Counted from the stretch's first letter, positions 11,539 through 22,114 are shown. The stretch: 64,000 nucleotides of DNA from Lachancea dasiensis (GCA_900074725.1 LT598457.1:744001-808000); one strand, 5' to 3'. Numbers and translations: made by a program. The notes: generated from the sequence alone by a model not told the origin.

Positions 11539-11763
11539 ATGAAGCTAAAAATGGGACTTCAGGATACTGCAATGCCACCAGAACCTCCGTCGTATGAGGA
11601 GGTCATGAAGCAGTCTAAGAGAGAAGCGCAAGCTCATGATTTCAACCAGAGTAACGGCTCTCAAGATGAAAATTCCAATACATATGTTTTTAAGCCCAAC
11701 AGAGCACAGGTACACACTTCATTTCCTGGAAACAAGCCTCTGACCTTTAGAAAGCGATTGTAG
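11539..11763 (+). CDS. Small PPxY-motif protein, YDR461C-A position (74 aa)
   Basis: Short hydrophilic protein of unknown function with a PEPPSYEEVMKQ motif at about residues 14-25. PPSY is a PPxY motif, the binding site for WW domains of Rsp5-type ubiquitin ligases, so an adaptor or substrate role is possible but not shown. The rest is Asn/Gln/Ser-rich and ends in a basic FRKRL. There is no membrane segment or signal peptide. A small unnamed gene, YDR461C-A (about 80 aa), occupies the matching place and orientation in S. cerevisiae, opposite to TFB3 and MRPL28. That is positional evidence only, as I do not recall its sequence. The start at 11539 is favoured; an in-frame ATG follows at 11551. 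Confidence 0.6.
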   Translation: MKLKMGLQDTAMPPEPPSYEEVMKQSKREAQAHDFNQSNGSQDENSNTYVFKPNRAQVHTSFPGNKPLTFRKRL

Positions 11764-11825
11764 CTTCCCAAAAGGGTTCGTGATGAAAGGCGCGGTCTAT
11801 TATTTGTAAATGTGTAATGCTAATG

Positions 11826-12935
11826 CTATGTCGAATTTAAGTCCTTCTTTTTGGGTTGAAGCGGCACGAACGAGCCCATTCCCACAGGTTCGAAGTCCGG
11901 TACTTTGTGCAGACTGACTTGGTCGTCCGATGACATGTCGACAGGTCGCTGTGATGTCGATTTGAAGTCGCCAAAAACAGAGTCATCGTCGTCCTCGCCA
12001 TCGTCACTAGGCTGAAGGGCCGCTCCGGTGACACCATTGTCGGCAGACTGCGAGCATTGTAGGGCCGGTGCCTCGTTGGTCGGAGGCTGGGAATCTTGGG
12101 GGTTCACATCGCGCCCAGCAGAAGCTGGCTTTTCGCTCGTGTGAGTTTCGGGGTCGTTCCTTTTCCAAAACCAAAGCAAGCTCGACCGTTTCTGCGATTG
12201 CGTCTGCTTCCCCTGCTTGGGTCCCTTTTTCTTTCGCTCTTTCGGCAGTGCTCGCGCTTCGAATTTCTGTAATGGATCCACTTTGAACCCACCAGGGGTC
12301 ATCCGCGTCTTCGTAACACTGGCGATGCTGTCGATTTCGCGTTGTCGCTCCTGGTCACGACGCCGCGCCAATAAATCGGCGATACCCTCGTAGGCCTTGC
12401 TACGGAGTTGCTGATTCAGCGAGTATTGCCTGTGTATATCCCCAATACGACCGCTTCCTTGCGATGAGCTGGTTGCCTTTTTATCTCGGTTCGCAGAACT
12501 CCATGAAAAGATAGCTGACGAGAATTCGCCTTGCGATACATCACGAGATCCTGGACGCTGCCCACCTGCTACATCTTCTTGCCTGACAATCCATTCATCT
12601 ACTGTCTTGGCCAGAGTCCTGTGTATAGCACTGTTTTCGTAATGTTGAAATACATCACCCGAACCGTGAGGGCCCGCAAGAAGCTGGTTCATACGCTTCC
12701 TTCCGTGTGGTGCCACATCCAGAAGTCCATACAATGTCCTCGGAGTAGTTTCTTCTTGCAACTCTTCGGTCTCATTGCGAGGAAGAACTCTGTCTATCAG
12801 CCCTTCTAGCTCATCGCTTAATTTAGGTTTCTCACCCGTGGCTGTAAGCACTTTTAGACGTTCATGCAGTTCTTGTTCGTGTTGGTAGCTATAACTATTA
12901 AGCTCTTTAGTCCAAACATCAGTTGTCTCATCCAT
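11826..12935 (-). CDS. YML037C-like protein of unknown function (369 aa)
   Basis: Hydrophilic protein with no domain I recognise. Its N-terminal half is probably the conserved part, with segments LYGLLDVAPHGRKRMNQLL (about residue 70) and an alpha-helical RQRRDQERQREID-type stretch near residue 200. The middle is strongly basic (KERKKKGPKQGKQTQSQKR) and the C-terminal third is acidic (DDGEDDDDSVFGDF). S. cerevisiae YML037C (340 aa) is described as having features of a transcriptional activator and co-localising with clathrin-coated vesicles. Gene order (YMD8, this gene, CGI121, AMD1) supports equivalence. It has no symbol. Confidence 0.7.
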   Translation of the reverse strand: MDETTDVWTKELNSYSYQHEQELHERLKVLTATGEKPKLSDELEGLIDRVLPRNETEELQEETTPRTLYGLLDVAPHGRKRMNQLLAGPHGSGDVFQHYENSAIHRTLAKTVDEWIVRQEDVAGGQRPGSRDVSQGEFSSAIFSWSSANRDKKATSSSQGSGRIGDIHRQYSLNQQLRSKAYEGIADLLARRRDQERQREIDSIASVTKTRMTPGGFKVDPLQKFEARALPKERKKKGPKQGKQTQSQKRSSLLWFWKRNDPETHTSEKPASAGRDVNPQDSQPPTNEAPALQCSQSADNGVTGAALQPSDDGEDDDDSVFGDFKSTSQRPVDMSSDDQVSLHKVPDFEPVGMGSFVPLQPKKKDLNST

Positions 12936-13055
12936 AGTTCATTATCGTGTTGACCTACACACAACTCTGAACATTGACTTGTTGACCAGCCGGTCGACTT
13001 TCTGTCGTCTCCCCAGCATGTGTTAGTAGTATAAACCACCATTTGCAAAAAATTA

Positions 13056-13127
13056 CTCCGATACGGGGAGTCGAACCCCGGTCTCCACGGTGAAAGCGTG
13101 ATGTGATAGCCGTTACACTATATCGGA
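13056..13127 (-). tRNA. tRNA-Glu, anticodon UUC
   Basis: 72-base tRNA gene read on the minus strand. It starts TCCGATATAGTGTAACGGC (A-box region). The anticodon loop is CTTTCAC with anticodon TTC, the T-arm is GGGGTTCGACTCCCC, and the acceptor strand CGTATCGGA pairs with the 5' TCCGATA, followed by discriminator G. There is no intron. A T-run lies just past the 3' end on the minus strand (aaaaaa near 13046-13051 on +), the usual RNA polymerase III stop. As far as I recall it is identical to the S. cerevisiae tRNA-Glu(UUC). Confidence 0.98.
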
Positions 13128-13274
13128 TAAAAGTTAAGATAGATGATTCAATTGTAAACTATACAGTACTAAACACCTCACATGATCATCAGGCCAATTA
13201 TAATTTCTAGTTAACAGTTCTCAGGTCTAGGAGCATCAAACCTTACTATCTGATGATAGAAGAAGGGTCACCAA

Positions 13275-13882
13275 ATGCTCACTCATTCCATTCCACAGTT
13301 TCAGGGCTTTCAAATAAAAGCTGCCTATTTTGAAGACGTGAAAAATGGTGAGCTACTACGGCAGCAAGTGGCGTCCATGCCATTTGCGATGATCGATGCC
13401 GCTTGCATTTGCAGCTTGGAGCAGCTTTTTTGCGCTGTGCATAAAGCCCTCCTAGAGTATACATACAATAGGTTAAGGACCAAAAATTTGAACTCCGAGT
13501 GCATTCTTTCACTGTCACCGACGTCGAACATTGGTGAAGCTTTCAAAAGGTTCGGGATCAAAGAAACCACCACGAATATCATTTGTCTGGCAATAACCGA
13601 AGGAAAGGAAAGTGGGGTTATTGAAGGTACAGAGCATGTTTTATTCCAAGGCGTGGAAGGTGAAGAAATTGAGCTTTCGGATGGCACCCTGGGATCCAGG
13701 GCCGATGTGGAAATTATCAAAAAGGTTCGTTTAAACAGGGCTACTTAAGCAATTTCAGTTGAGATACAACTACTAACTAATCATTGATGCAGAATTACAA
13801 GCTGAGCAGCAATTGCTCGGAACTCACCATGCCAGAGCTTTCCCAGATGCTAGTGAATGCGATTCAGTTGAGAGGTCTGTAA
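13275..13882 (+). CDS. CGI121: KEOPS/EKC subunit Cgi121, two exons
   Basis: Subunit of the KEOPS/EKC complex, which makes the t6A modification of tRNA (with Kae1, Bud32 and Pcc1) and affects telomeres. Exon 1 is 13275-13724 (ending ...EIIKK). Exon 2 is 13793-13882 and adds NYKLSSNCSELTMPELSQML followed by VNAIQLRGL, the conserved Cgi121 C-terminus, giving 179 aa (S. cerevisiae 181). The intron is in phase 0. Without splicing the frame would end 24 bases later in an unrelated tail. The S. cerevisiae gene YML036W is also spliced. The stop codon is only three bases from that of the convergent TFB3. Confidence 0.92.
13725..13792 (+). other. CGI121: CGI121 intron (68 bases)
   Basis: The branch point TACTAAC lies at 13771-13777 and the acceptor is ...GATGCAG, ending at 13792. 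The donor is GTTCGT, an unusual form of the yeast GTATGT consensus with two changes. The phase and the protein continuity on both sides support this donor. Confidence 0.85.
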
Positions 13883-13885
13883 AGT

Positions 13886-14869
13886 CTATCCCGGAACACT
13901 GTTGGGCAAAGGGCTTTGCAATTCTTCGCCAATTATGCAACCAAGACCCATGAATGCTTCTGTTAGCATTCGGTCGTACACATAATCTGCGCGGAAACCC
14001 GATGCAATATATTCTTTTTTGGTCTGCAGACTCTTGATAAACGGGTCTTCGTAGTGTGCTTCTGATAGAACGTAACGCTTGTGTAAATCGCGATCACCGT
14101 TGAAAGGCGTGAAAGGTACGTTTTCCTTCTTCTTCATCTGGCCGTTGGATACAGTCATGTAAGGGTTGTTTTTCAAAACCTTGTTGAGCTCCTCCAGTTT
14201 CCGTCTCGCAGACGACTTTTTCAGCGTCACGGTTTTCTTCACATGTGCAATCACATCATCAGGATCGTCTGCGGTGGAAAGCTGGTTGACGATCTCTTTG
14301 CGCGCCCATTCGCGGTTCGCAAGCTCCTCTTCCTCAATTTGACGTTCCAATTGTCTCTTCCTCAATTTCATTTCTTTCTCGAACTTTTGTCTCTGTTCAA
14401 AATTGTCTAGATCTTGCCGACTGCGCTTCATGTTCGCCATAATCAACTGTTTATTCAGTTCCTCGTAGGTACGCAGTTTTTCTTCCGTGTTTGCCACGTC
14501 GATGCCGTTATCCAAATTGTAGACAATGTCCTCTACTTCCTCCAAATACCTATTGTGAGATGGCAAATCCCCATCGAAATCATCGAGCGTCTTGTTGAAT
14601 ACATTAAACACCCGTTTTCGGATGTCTACTTCTTTTTCCACACGAACGTCATCGAAAACTTGTGTCTTAAACTTGTTCTTCCTCAAAATCTTGTCGCAAC
14701 CTTCGTATGGGCACTGTGCTGGTCCTAAGCTAAAGATACGATCCACGCATGATTCACAGATTTTATGATAGCACTCAGGGTTCACTAGAAATTTCATATC
14801 AGGAGATAAATACCGATCTGTCTTACAGATCGGGCACATATCCTTCTTTTCATCATCATCCATTATCAT
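13886..14869 (-). CDS. TFB3: TFIIH / CAK-assembly subunit Tfb3 (MAT1), 327 aa
   Basis: RING-finger subunit of TFIIH that joins the kinase module (Kin28-Ccl1) to the core, acting in transcription initiation and nucleotide-excision repair. The N-terminal C3HC4 RING spans about residues 12-60 (CPICKTD...CYHKICESCVDRIF...CPYEGC). A long basic coiled coil follows (about 120-190), then the C-terminal MAT1 region. Its length matches S. cerevisiae (321 aa). Two ATGs open the frame (MIMDDD); the second, at 14863, would give MDDDEKKDMCPIC and I cannot decide between them. It is divergent from PFA5 over about 250 bases. Confidence 0.96.
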   Translation of the reverse strand: MIMDDDEKKDMCPICKTDRYLSPDMKFLVNPECYHKICESCVDRIFSLGPAQCPYEGCDKILRKNKFKTQVFDDVRVEKEVDIRKRVFNVFNKTLDDFDGDLPSHNRYLEEVEDIVYNLDNGIDVANTEEKLRTYEELNKQLIMANMKRSRQDLDNFEQRQKFEKEMKLRKRQLERQIEEEELANREWARKEIVNQLSTADDPDDVIAHVKKTVTLKKSSARRKLEELNKVLKNNPYMTVSNGQMKKKENVPFTPFNGDRDLHKRYVLSEAHYEDPFIKSLQTKKEYIASGFRADYVYDRMLTEAFMGLGCIIGEELQSPLPNSVPG

Positions 14870-15122
14870 CGTGTGACACTTACTGTAATAAGCCTAAAAA
14901 GGGTTTTCTGAGCTCTCTTTCTGATGTCTTAGCAGCTCAAGCAGCAGGACCTGCCCTTCTGCGTTTTGGTTATCTCCTCTTCGCTGAGTGAATGGTATTG
15001 AACTTCACATTGGGCTTCAATTTAAATAACTAATTATTTAGTTCTGCCTATAAAAAGCAGCGCGAAACTTGGCCCGAAGTTAGTTCTCCTGGTGAGCTCT
15101 GATAATTAGCAACAGCTCTTGG

Positions 15123-16199
15123 ATGGCTTTGGAGCATCATCTGTGGTTCAGATGCTTGGTCCCGCTAGTTTTGCTCGGGTTACTCTGCTACGCTAGTTGG
15201 GCTTTCTGTTATGCGCTCTGCTATAGGGAAGTCTACCACAAATTTGGTCAAAAGTCGATAGGAGTGGGGCTCATGTTTGGACAATTGGTATTGGTGGTGG
15301 TTTTGATTGGCACCTGGTCACAGCTGGTAGCGATTGGGCCTGGAAGGCAACCCAAAGTTTTGCCATTTCGCATTTTGCCAGAAAACGTGAACTCTGATGG
15401 TGAAGAAGAACTGTCTGGAAAGTCGCCACAGCACCCACCAATGACCATCGTACCCCCTTCACTGTACCAATGTGATCCTCAGGGATATCCTTTGTGGTGT
15501 ACTGCATGCCAGACGATCAAGGGCAATCGCACCCATCACTCTTCAACTTTGGGTTATTGTGTGCCAAGGTTTGATCACTACTGCGTCTGGATTGGGACCG
15601 TGGTAGGACGCAAGAACTATCGCCTTTTCATGCAGTTCACGATGTACGCGGGATGGTTTTGCATTTTTGTTATAGCTTCCATTGCTAGTTTTCTTAGACG
15701 CATGATTGCCTCGAGAAAAGACATACCGCGCGTTGACCCTAATATTCTTGTGCTCCTAGCCCTTTGTTGTGTCTTCATGTTAATGGTAGGCCCTCTATTT
15801 CTGTCTCATTGCTACTACATGGCGAAGAATCGCACTTCTTTGGAAGTAATAGCCACCAAACGCCGATCAAAAGCTACTAAAAACTGGCTCTGTTATTTAA
15901 ACCCCGTTGATGGGCTCCGTTACGTCTTCGAATTCAAGGCTCTGGATACTCAAGACTATTGGAAGAAGCGAGGTGTTCTCGCAAACATAAAGGAGTTTTT
16001 GGGTCCGCAATACTGGTTTTGGCTTGTCCCCCTTGGCACTAACATCAAAACCCACGATCCGAATTCTTTTGAGTATGAAGTCATCTTAGGACCTTATCAA
16101 GAAGTCGCTTCTGATCAGCTACGGGAGCTTCTGCACAGCAGGATTGCAAATGGAGATTTCGCAGCGACATTCGAGGCTTACGGTGATAAAGACAAGTAA
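15123..16199 (+). CDS. PFA5: DHHC-family protein palmitoyltransferase Pfa5 (358 aa)
   Basis: Integral membrane S-acyltransferase that attaches palmitate to cysteines of target proteins. Two hydrophobic helices lie near residues 10-35 and 45-65. A Cys-rich loop at about 133-180 (CTACQTIKGNRTHHSSTLGYC) runs into the active-site core FDHYCVWIGTVVGRKNYRLF. Two more helices follow (about 180-235), and then a cytosolic tail. The core reads DHYC rather than DHHC; the Tyr form is known in yeast Akr1 and Akr2, and I believe in Pfa5. The length is close to that of S. cerevisiae Pfa5 (374). It converges on AMD1 with about 57 bases between stops. Confidence 0.92.
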   Translation: MALEHHLWFRCLVPLVLLGLLCYASWAFCYALCYREVYHKFGQKSIGVGLMFGQLVLVVVLIGTWSQLVAIGPGRQPKVLPFRILPENVNSDGEEELSGKSPQHPPMTIVPPSLYQCDPQGYPLWCTACQTIKGNRTHHSSTLGYCVPRFDHYCVWIGTVVGRKNYRLFMQFTMYAGWFCIFVIASIASFLRRMIASRKDIPRVDPNILVLLALCCVFMLMVGPLFLSHCYYMAKNRTSLEVIATKRRSKATKNWLCYLNPVDGLRYVFEFKALDTQDYWKKRGVLANIKEFLGPQYWFWLVPLGTNIKTHDPNSFEYEVILGPYQEVASDQLRELLHSRIANGDFAATFEAYGDKDK

Positions 16200-16256
16200 T
16201 TTCAATAGCCAATTGATGGCATAGAGAGAAAATATATATATATAATTGCATGTAAA

Positions 16257-18545
16257 CTAGTCGTCGGCGCGCGCATCCTGGTTTCTGAATTGAGCGTAAT
16301 GATCAACCAGTTCAATCTCGGTGCTCAATGTTTCCTGACGATAATTAACTCTGATATCTGGAACATTGGTTTTTTCAACATCATTACCACGAATGCCTTC
16401 TAATGCAAAATCCTTGCCAATCCAATGTTTCTTAATCTGCGACTCCCAGCCACTTTGTAAAACTGAATTCCTGGCCAATTCGCACATATCAACGTTCGAC
16501 AACTTGTAAATTTGAGCAGCTACTGAATATTCTTCAATCAATGGTTCTCTGGTATAAGAGAATTGAAGTGGATCATCAGTCGAAAGAGAAACATTCAACC
16601 CCCGCTTAAAATAGTAAGGAAGCGGATTTTTGTCATAAGTCAAAAAGAGGGCATTGTTGGACAATGGGGACATTGCTATTCCTATCTGATCCAAGTAATA
16701 CAAGTACTGTACAAAGGGTACTTTCCTGAGCAATATACCGTGGGAGATGCCTTGGGCGAGAAGATAGGCAGAAATCAGATGCTCTGGATCACCCGCTTCA
16801 CCACAATGGGGTCTAAGAACGAAAGTATTAAAGCCACGCTTGGCCCTCCACTGATTTAACGATGTCATACTCGAGTACAGGTAGTATAGGTAGTACGAAT
16901 ACGGTGGGTTTTGGGAAACCTCCCATAAAGAGGGTTTGGGATACTTCTGGTGGAAGCGACGGTCCACTTTAGACTCATCGTCAACTGAGTCAAATCCAAT
17001 GACCCTCTGGAGAAAAACGTGCAGCTTTGGGTGTGATTGGGGATTCTTGGTAACCTCAAACAAAGGTTGGAATAAATTTCTCGTAATATCATTGAAACTC
17101 GTGACAAGCCCGGTTTTCTTGTAAATATCGTAGAGACGGGGTACTTGCACTAGCCATCTAACGTTATGTGAAATGACCTTGTTATCGACAACCCATGCGG
17201 CCAACTTGTCCCACTCGTCAATAGATCTGCCGTAAATGGATATTCTATACTCGCACATTTGATACTTTGAATTCTCCAAATCGGAAATGACTTGCTTAGT
17301 GATGTCGGCAAGATAAGTACCCCTGATGTAGTTGTCAGTCTTCAAGAAAATTTCTCTAAGACGAGATTCGCCAATAGGATTATACTTCAAATTAAACTTA
17401 TCAAATCTGTGGAAAGTGTCCTTATGGGCGTGCATGTCTAGGGTATCGATAGATAAATCGTAGCCAGAGAGATTTAGAGAGTCGAATACTTCCTCGAGTG
17501 TTAGGACTTTGTTATCTCTATAGATGACCTTTTGTTCAGCGGAATGTCTCAACTTGTGCTTTATGAAGCGTAACAAATGCTTTTGGTTCATGCAAGCAGA
17601 ATGGTGGACATGGGTGTCAACCTTACGCACGTTGTAGAAATCCCTGTGGGGATTTTTTTTAGAGACTGACGTTTCTTGATATTCGTTCAGCAAAGAGTAC
17701 AAATTCCAGCGTGCTTCGAGGTACTGAAGTCTTCTGAAAGCAAAAGACTTCGCAGGACCATCCGACGATATTGCCACCAACGCATCTAAATCTTTATAGT
17801 ATTGCTTCAACGATGGAACCTCGGAGAAACACTTTGTTGAATCATCGGTGGCAACAACAACATAAGCGTCATCTGCGTTCATCTGAAAATTCCAGTCTGG
17901 ATCTTCACCAGGAATATCTATCTGTGAAAAGTCAAAAACTTCGGTATCTGGTCGATTGTGCACCTTCTTGACTGTCTTAGTTTCGGCATTGTAGGTAGGT
18001 TTGGGTGGACCTGGGTAAATGACCCAACTATTTTGATTTTTCGGATTCTGATCAGGATTCTCCTGCAATGAAAGTTTTTGGTATTTGCTTCTAAGCTTGC
18101 GGCAATCTTGAACTTTAGAGTACAAGTCAATCAGTTCATCAGGTGGCACATCTGAAAATTGCTCATCCTCGTTGAGAACCATCCCCATTTTGTATTGGGC
18201 AGAGGCATGGCGGTCGTTATTTTGCGCAAATTTCAGAGAAGGAGGCTCCGGAACGGCTACCTGAGCGATGACCGACAGTCTTCTTCTACTAGGAGATGCC
18301 GGTTGCTGTTTGAGGTGATCAAGTGCAGACCTTTTGCTATCTATGTCAAAGAGCGATTTACCCTCGTGGAATGACAAGTTGGTGGGCTCAACTTGATTGT
18401 GGTCATCGTGGTCGTCACCAACTGGATCTCTCAAGGTTAATTTTTCCAATTCCAGGGTGCCTTTTCCAGCAGATTCTACTTCATCAAATGGGCCAGGGCT
18501 AGCTTCCTCGCTTGATAGCTCCCGCACAAGTGGTAAGCTCGCCAT
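16257..18545 (-). CDS. AMD1: AMP deaminase (762 aa from first ATG)
   Basis: Cytosolic enzyme that converts AMP to IMP and ammonia, balancing adenine and guanine nucleotides. The C-terminal two thirds are nearly identical to yeast AMD1. Zinc and substrate motifs visible are [33 protein letters not shown] and the catalytic [10 protein letters not shown]. The N-terminal 200 residues are variable and regulatory, with the conserved ELIDLYSKV...CR.LR.KYQ segment. The first ATG is at 18545; a frame extending 15 codons further upstream has only a TTG to open it, so I do not use it. S. cerevisiae Amd1 is 810 aa, the difference being in the variable leader. Confidence 0.96.
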   Translation of the reverse strand: MASLPLVRELSSEEASPGPFDEVESAGKGTLELEKLTLRDPVGDDHDDHNQVEPTNLSFHEGKSLFDIDSKRSALDHLKQQPASPSRRRLSVIAQVAVPEPPSLKFAQNNDRHASAQYKMGMVLNEDEQFSDVPPDELIDLYSKVQDCRKLRSKYQKLSLQENPDQNPKNQNSWVIYPGPPKPTYNAETKTVKKVHNRPDTEVFDFSQIDIPGEDPDWNFQMNADDAYVVVATDDSTKCFSEVPSLKQYYKDLDALVAISSDGPAKSFAFRRLQYLEARWNLYSLLNEYQETSVSKKNPHRDFYNVRKVDTHVHHSACMNQKHLLRFIKHKLRHSAEQKVIYRDNKVLTLEEVFDSLNLSGYDLSIDTLDMHAHKDTFHRFDKFNLKYNPIGESRLREIFLKTDNYIRGTYLADITKQVISDLENSKYQMCEYRISIYGRSIDEWDKLAAWVVDNKVISHNVRWLVQVPRLYDIYKKTGLVTSFNDITRNLFQPLFEVTKNPQSHPKLHVFLQRVIGFDSVDDESKVDRRFHQKYPKPSLWEVSQNPPYSYYLYYLYSSMTSLNQWRAKRGFNTFVLRPHCGEAGDPEHLISAYLLAQGISHGILLRKVPFVQYLYYLDQIGIAMSPLSNNALFLTYDKNPLPYYFKRGLNVSLSTDDPLQFSYTREPLIEEYSVAAQIYKLSNVDMCELARNSVLQSGWESQIKKHWIGKDFALEGIRGNDVEKTNVPDIRVNYRQETLSTEIELVDHYAQFRNQDARADD

Positions 18546-19420
18546 GTCAAAACGGGATACGAAGGTTTTCCTATCTGTATCGCTCGACAAAGTCCCAATC
18601 AGATCTGTGACCGTTTCTAGAATAGCAAAAGGTTGATAGCAATATCCTCTGCACCTACTATTGAAACTTGGATCGACCTTCAGCTGGCTGACCGTTTAAC
18701 TTAAGGGCCGGACGTACACACATCTCAGGGTTTACCATCAGTAATTAATGTACGAGTCGTGCTTATATTTAACATATCGTGGTTGATGATATGTGAAAGC
18801 ATTGCAAGCATCTCACCGGTATGAGTTCTGTTACGTGTCGAAACGTTATGATCACCAAACTATTCCTTTGACAGACGTTGAAGGAATATCTACATTGGGT
18901 GCCTCTAGCTTTGCGGTGCTTGTCTTGCGTAGCTTAAACACCTTTATATCACTTTTCACTATTCTGTCGCATTTTGAAGATAACTGACCCTCAACAAGGA
19001 AATCAGAATCCCTAGGGGGTTCAAGAGTACACCATTCGAACTACCCCTCTCCCATGTGAAAGAGAAAAAAAATGTCTGCTCGTTTTGTTGAAACGAGTTG
19101 TCAGGGTCGTTTCGCTCGAGTAAAATTGTCTGTAGTTAGGACAACACCAATTATAGCAAACACAAGGTACCCAAGAAAGAAGGTGATAAGAAGGAGACTA
19201 TCGAACCGGTGCATTCAAAATTGTGAATACGAAAGTTCTTGTGTCTATTAGAGTGGGTCAGCGTCGGCAGTAGTTAACTTGCTGAATTATTTGTTCAATT
19301 TGTTAATAGAGATCGCGTATAATAAGTTGGGTGCTTAATACCAAATCTGCAGCTTGTAAAGCGACCTCTGGTTGTCTTACGTGATTATTAGGGCTATGAA
19401 TCTGGTCCACATCTGGCACA
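18546..19420. other. AMD1 promoter and unannotated DNA at the edge of the island
   Basis: About 870 bases. The part nearest AMD1 must hold its promoter. Beyond that, short frames (for example 18793-18987) do not resemble proteins. The left LTR copy starts at about 19421. I see no recognisable element relic in this stretch. Confidence 0.35.
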
Positions 19421-19853
19421 TATAACATTGGGAACAATGTGAGTTACTAGGAAACTGGTGGTGATGTGCGCTTAATCGCATAATCAGCGTCGGGAAATAT
19501 ATGACACAGTGGTACAGAATGATATTACATAACAAAGGCCATACAAATCGACCTACCATCTAAGAGAACAACTGTTGTCCAATGGGATCGGCGATTGATA
19601 AGTGAACGGTACTGTAAGGCATTGAGCCGCAATCCATCGATATTAGAATAATCAAGAACGGGTGATTGATAATTGTGTTGACCAGAGTCACCGAGTGAGT
19701 ATTGTATAAATACCAGGCTTTTGTTCAGGGAACTGAACCAATCCTAATGCCAAAATAGACGTAGGTCCAAATTGCTCATCTTACAATGACTATGAACCAC
19801 TTACAAGACCTATTTAGTAAGCTTTATACTAATGAATCAGGTTCGCCTCAATA
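19421..19853 (+). mobile_element. LTR copy, Ty1/copia-type, left inverted arm
   Basis: About 433 bases closely matching, in opposite orientation, the segment at 24546-25007. Shared blocks include ggaacaatgtgagttacta near the start, gtccaatgggatcggcgatt in the middle, and an almost unbroken 80-base match at the end (ttgctcatcttacaatgact to ttcgcctcaata). A TATA-type tataaatacc near 19705 fits an LTR promoter. It appears solo: I see no internal element sequence joined to it. By eye the two arms are roughly 85 percent alike, so they are not a recent pair. Confidence 0.75.
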
Positions 19854-20187
19854 GGAGACGTATCAGCCCGTAAAATTGGCCCTAAAAGGTTTGTGACCAC
19901 GTGATGTGCTTACAATAACCATTTTGGATAGCTTATGTATGTATGATACGTTCAGCCCTAGAGCTTTTAAAACTACAAGAAAGGCGCGGCCCGGACCAGT
20001 CCAGCTTGATAGTTGATGCATCAAAGACCGAAGACACATTTTATTACCCCAGAGCTTATATTTAAAGCCTATTCTTAGGTCTACACCCTAGAGAGGTTAG
20101 GGTGGCTCGTTTTCAAGGCCAAAAGCTGGACCATGACGAGGGATAATCGTGTAATGCAGGGTCTGAATCTTCGCTGGAACAAGCAGT
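19854..20187. other. Intergenic inside the adhesin island
   Basis: About 330 bases following the left LTR copy. It holds a CACGTG box near 19901. There is no gene and no recognisable element part. Confidence 0.3.
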
Positions 20188-20656
20188 TTAGGGCCTGAAC
20201 TCTGGATCTTTGCTAAAACAGCTAAGGGTCTCCATCTTGAAAAAGCCCTTCAGTGCTGTGGATATATCATATTTGCCAATTGGAGGTGTACACATTTTCG
20301 ACGTGACTTTATTCTTACTGAGGTTCTCCCACTTTAAATCAATATGCTCCAAACGGGACCGGATTGGTGTCTGAGCATGTTAGGGGATTCCTCAGAGATC
20401 CTCAAAGTTGATCTCACCCAACTTGCCACCTGAAGGTGCTCTAGAGGAATTTCGTTCACCGTATTTCCGTAAGCCAAATCGAGAGGCTGTGACCCAAGGA
20501 GGATTGCGGAATCTCATACTGTGCATCTAGGTTGAAAATTCCTCTAGCTGACTTTTGGCATTTTTAGCTGTAACCGAGAAGAAGGTTTGCTCCTCCAACA
20601 GATATTCATCGCAGTCCCTCCAGATGCTACCTTGTGAATCTAAGTTCAACTCTACC
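20188..20656 (-). pseudogene. Antisense coding relic of unknown family
   Basis: One minus-strand frame reads for about 155 codons with protein-like composition. It includes VELNLDSQGSIWRDCDEYLL, MRFRNPPWVTASRFGLRKYG, GKLGEINFEDL and MCTPPIGKYDISTALKGFF, but it is interrupted, has no convincing start and matches no family I know. It may be an old host gene or a piece of a mobile element. Confidence 0.35.
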
Positions 20657-22114
20657 TGCTTATTAGGAGTTATCTTCCTCCATAAGACGTGGGTGCTTGG
20701 ATAGCTTCAGTATACAAGGACACCGCCGGGATAACTGAGGATAGAATGAGGATTTAGCTGTGGCCAACTTGTCAGAGTCCTGGACGAGTGCATTCTCCAT
20801 CACTAGGTGTTCCTACCCTCAGTCATCACCTCACGCTGAGTATCTGCATGAAACAGGATTTTGGACTTTGGGATACAGTCGCTACTGACTAATTTTATTG
20901 TGCTTTTTTGTCGCTGAAATAATTGCAGTGCAGACAGTAACAACGCTAGTGACTGATATTTAGTATTGCCAGAGTTTCATTCGTTCCGACCTTGTTTCCT
21001 TGTTTCCTTTGACCAGCGTCGACATTTGATACCCAGAAACGACATCAGCGCATTCCGCTATTTCCCTCTCCTGCGCGAAGTGCTTGCCAATCAAAACAAA
21101 GCGATGTTGAAGTGCAGCTGCATGAAAGTGAACTTAGAGATCTGCGTGCTGCGTACCTTGCCCTCGTAGTGCAAGTTTGGGTGGCGTGTTACGAGTCTGT
21201 AGCACCAGCGGCTTGCTGCTTGCGCCTTCGATTGGCCTTCAATTCGCCTTCAATTCTCCGGCGTGTTCCGTTCAGAAAAACAGGAAAGGCGCTCCTTTTC
21301 ATTGCGGAGTGCGCCGAAGGCCCATTCAAAGGTAGCGCATAAGACCAACTTCCGAACGGTTCAAGGCAGTCTGGGACCAAACTCGGCCTGGAGGTTGCTT
21401 ATGGCACGCGAAATATGAAATTTACGGCGAAGGAGACAACAGAGGCATAGCTTGCCTGAAAGAATGCAGGCACATATCTGCCGATATGCTCGACTACGCT
21501 TATGGAAGACATCTTATGCACAAAGACTTGGTTTGTGTTCAACCAGGAAAATGCTACAGGCCCCCACAACATCCACAAATGCACAGCGAGCTGACCGTCG
21601 CTGCATGAGATCGGGTTTTCTTCTCTTGCCAAATTTCATGCTGCGCTGGTATACACCGTCGTGGTATATTTCCTAATCACCTTGTACTATTGGACTACTC
21701 TTGCACGTCATTTTCAATTTTTTCATGCGGGAGCTTCCAAGCTTGCCTTCCGCGGTAATTATGGTTATTTATGGTGTTGCAAGCTATGCCAGCTGCTAGT
21801 AGTTCGTAGTCTCTTAGCGCGGACGCGGAATAAACAGTCCGGCATAATGCGTGCGGGTATTTTGCATCATCTGTGTGTGTTGATGATGCACAATTCATCG
21901 GAGTTTGTTGCGGAATTGACGCTAGTGTTGATTTACATTTGGACAGCAAGCTCCACCCACCATGTCCCCGCATCAAAGGTACGTTTTCGTGCTGTATATG
22001 CACTTCCTTTCCTGTCCATGGCCTGGCAGGCTCGCTCCAAGTGTGGGCTGGGCATAGGAGGGTGCCTTGTCCGTCCTCGAAGGCTTGGCAGCAGATTTAT
22101 GAGCCGAAAAATAG
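20657..22114. promoter_or_regulatory. Long upstream region of the adhesin gene
   Basis: About 1.5 kb without a supportable gene, although several frames of 60-150 codons occur by chance on both strands. Long upstream regions are usual for yeast adhesin genes and often carry many regulator sites. I cannot name any individual site here. Confidence 0.4.
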
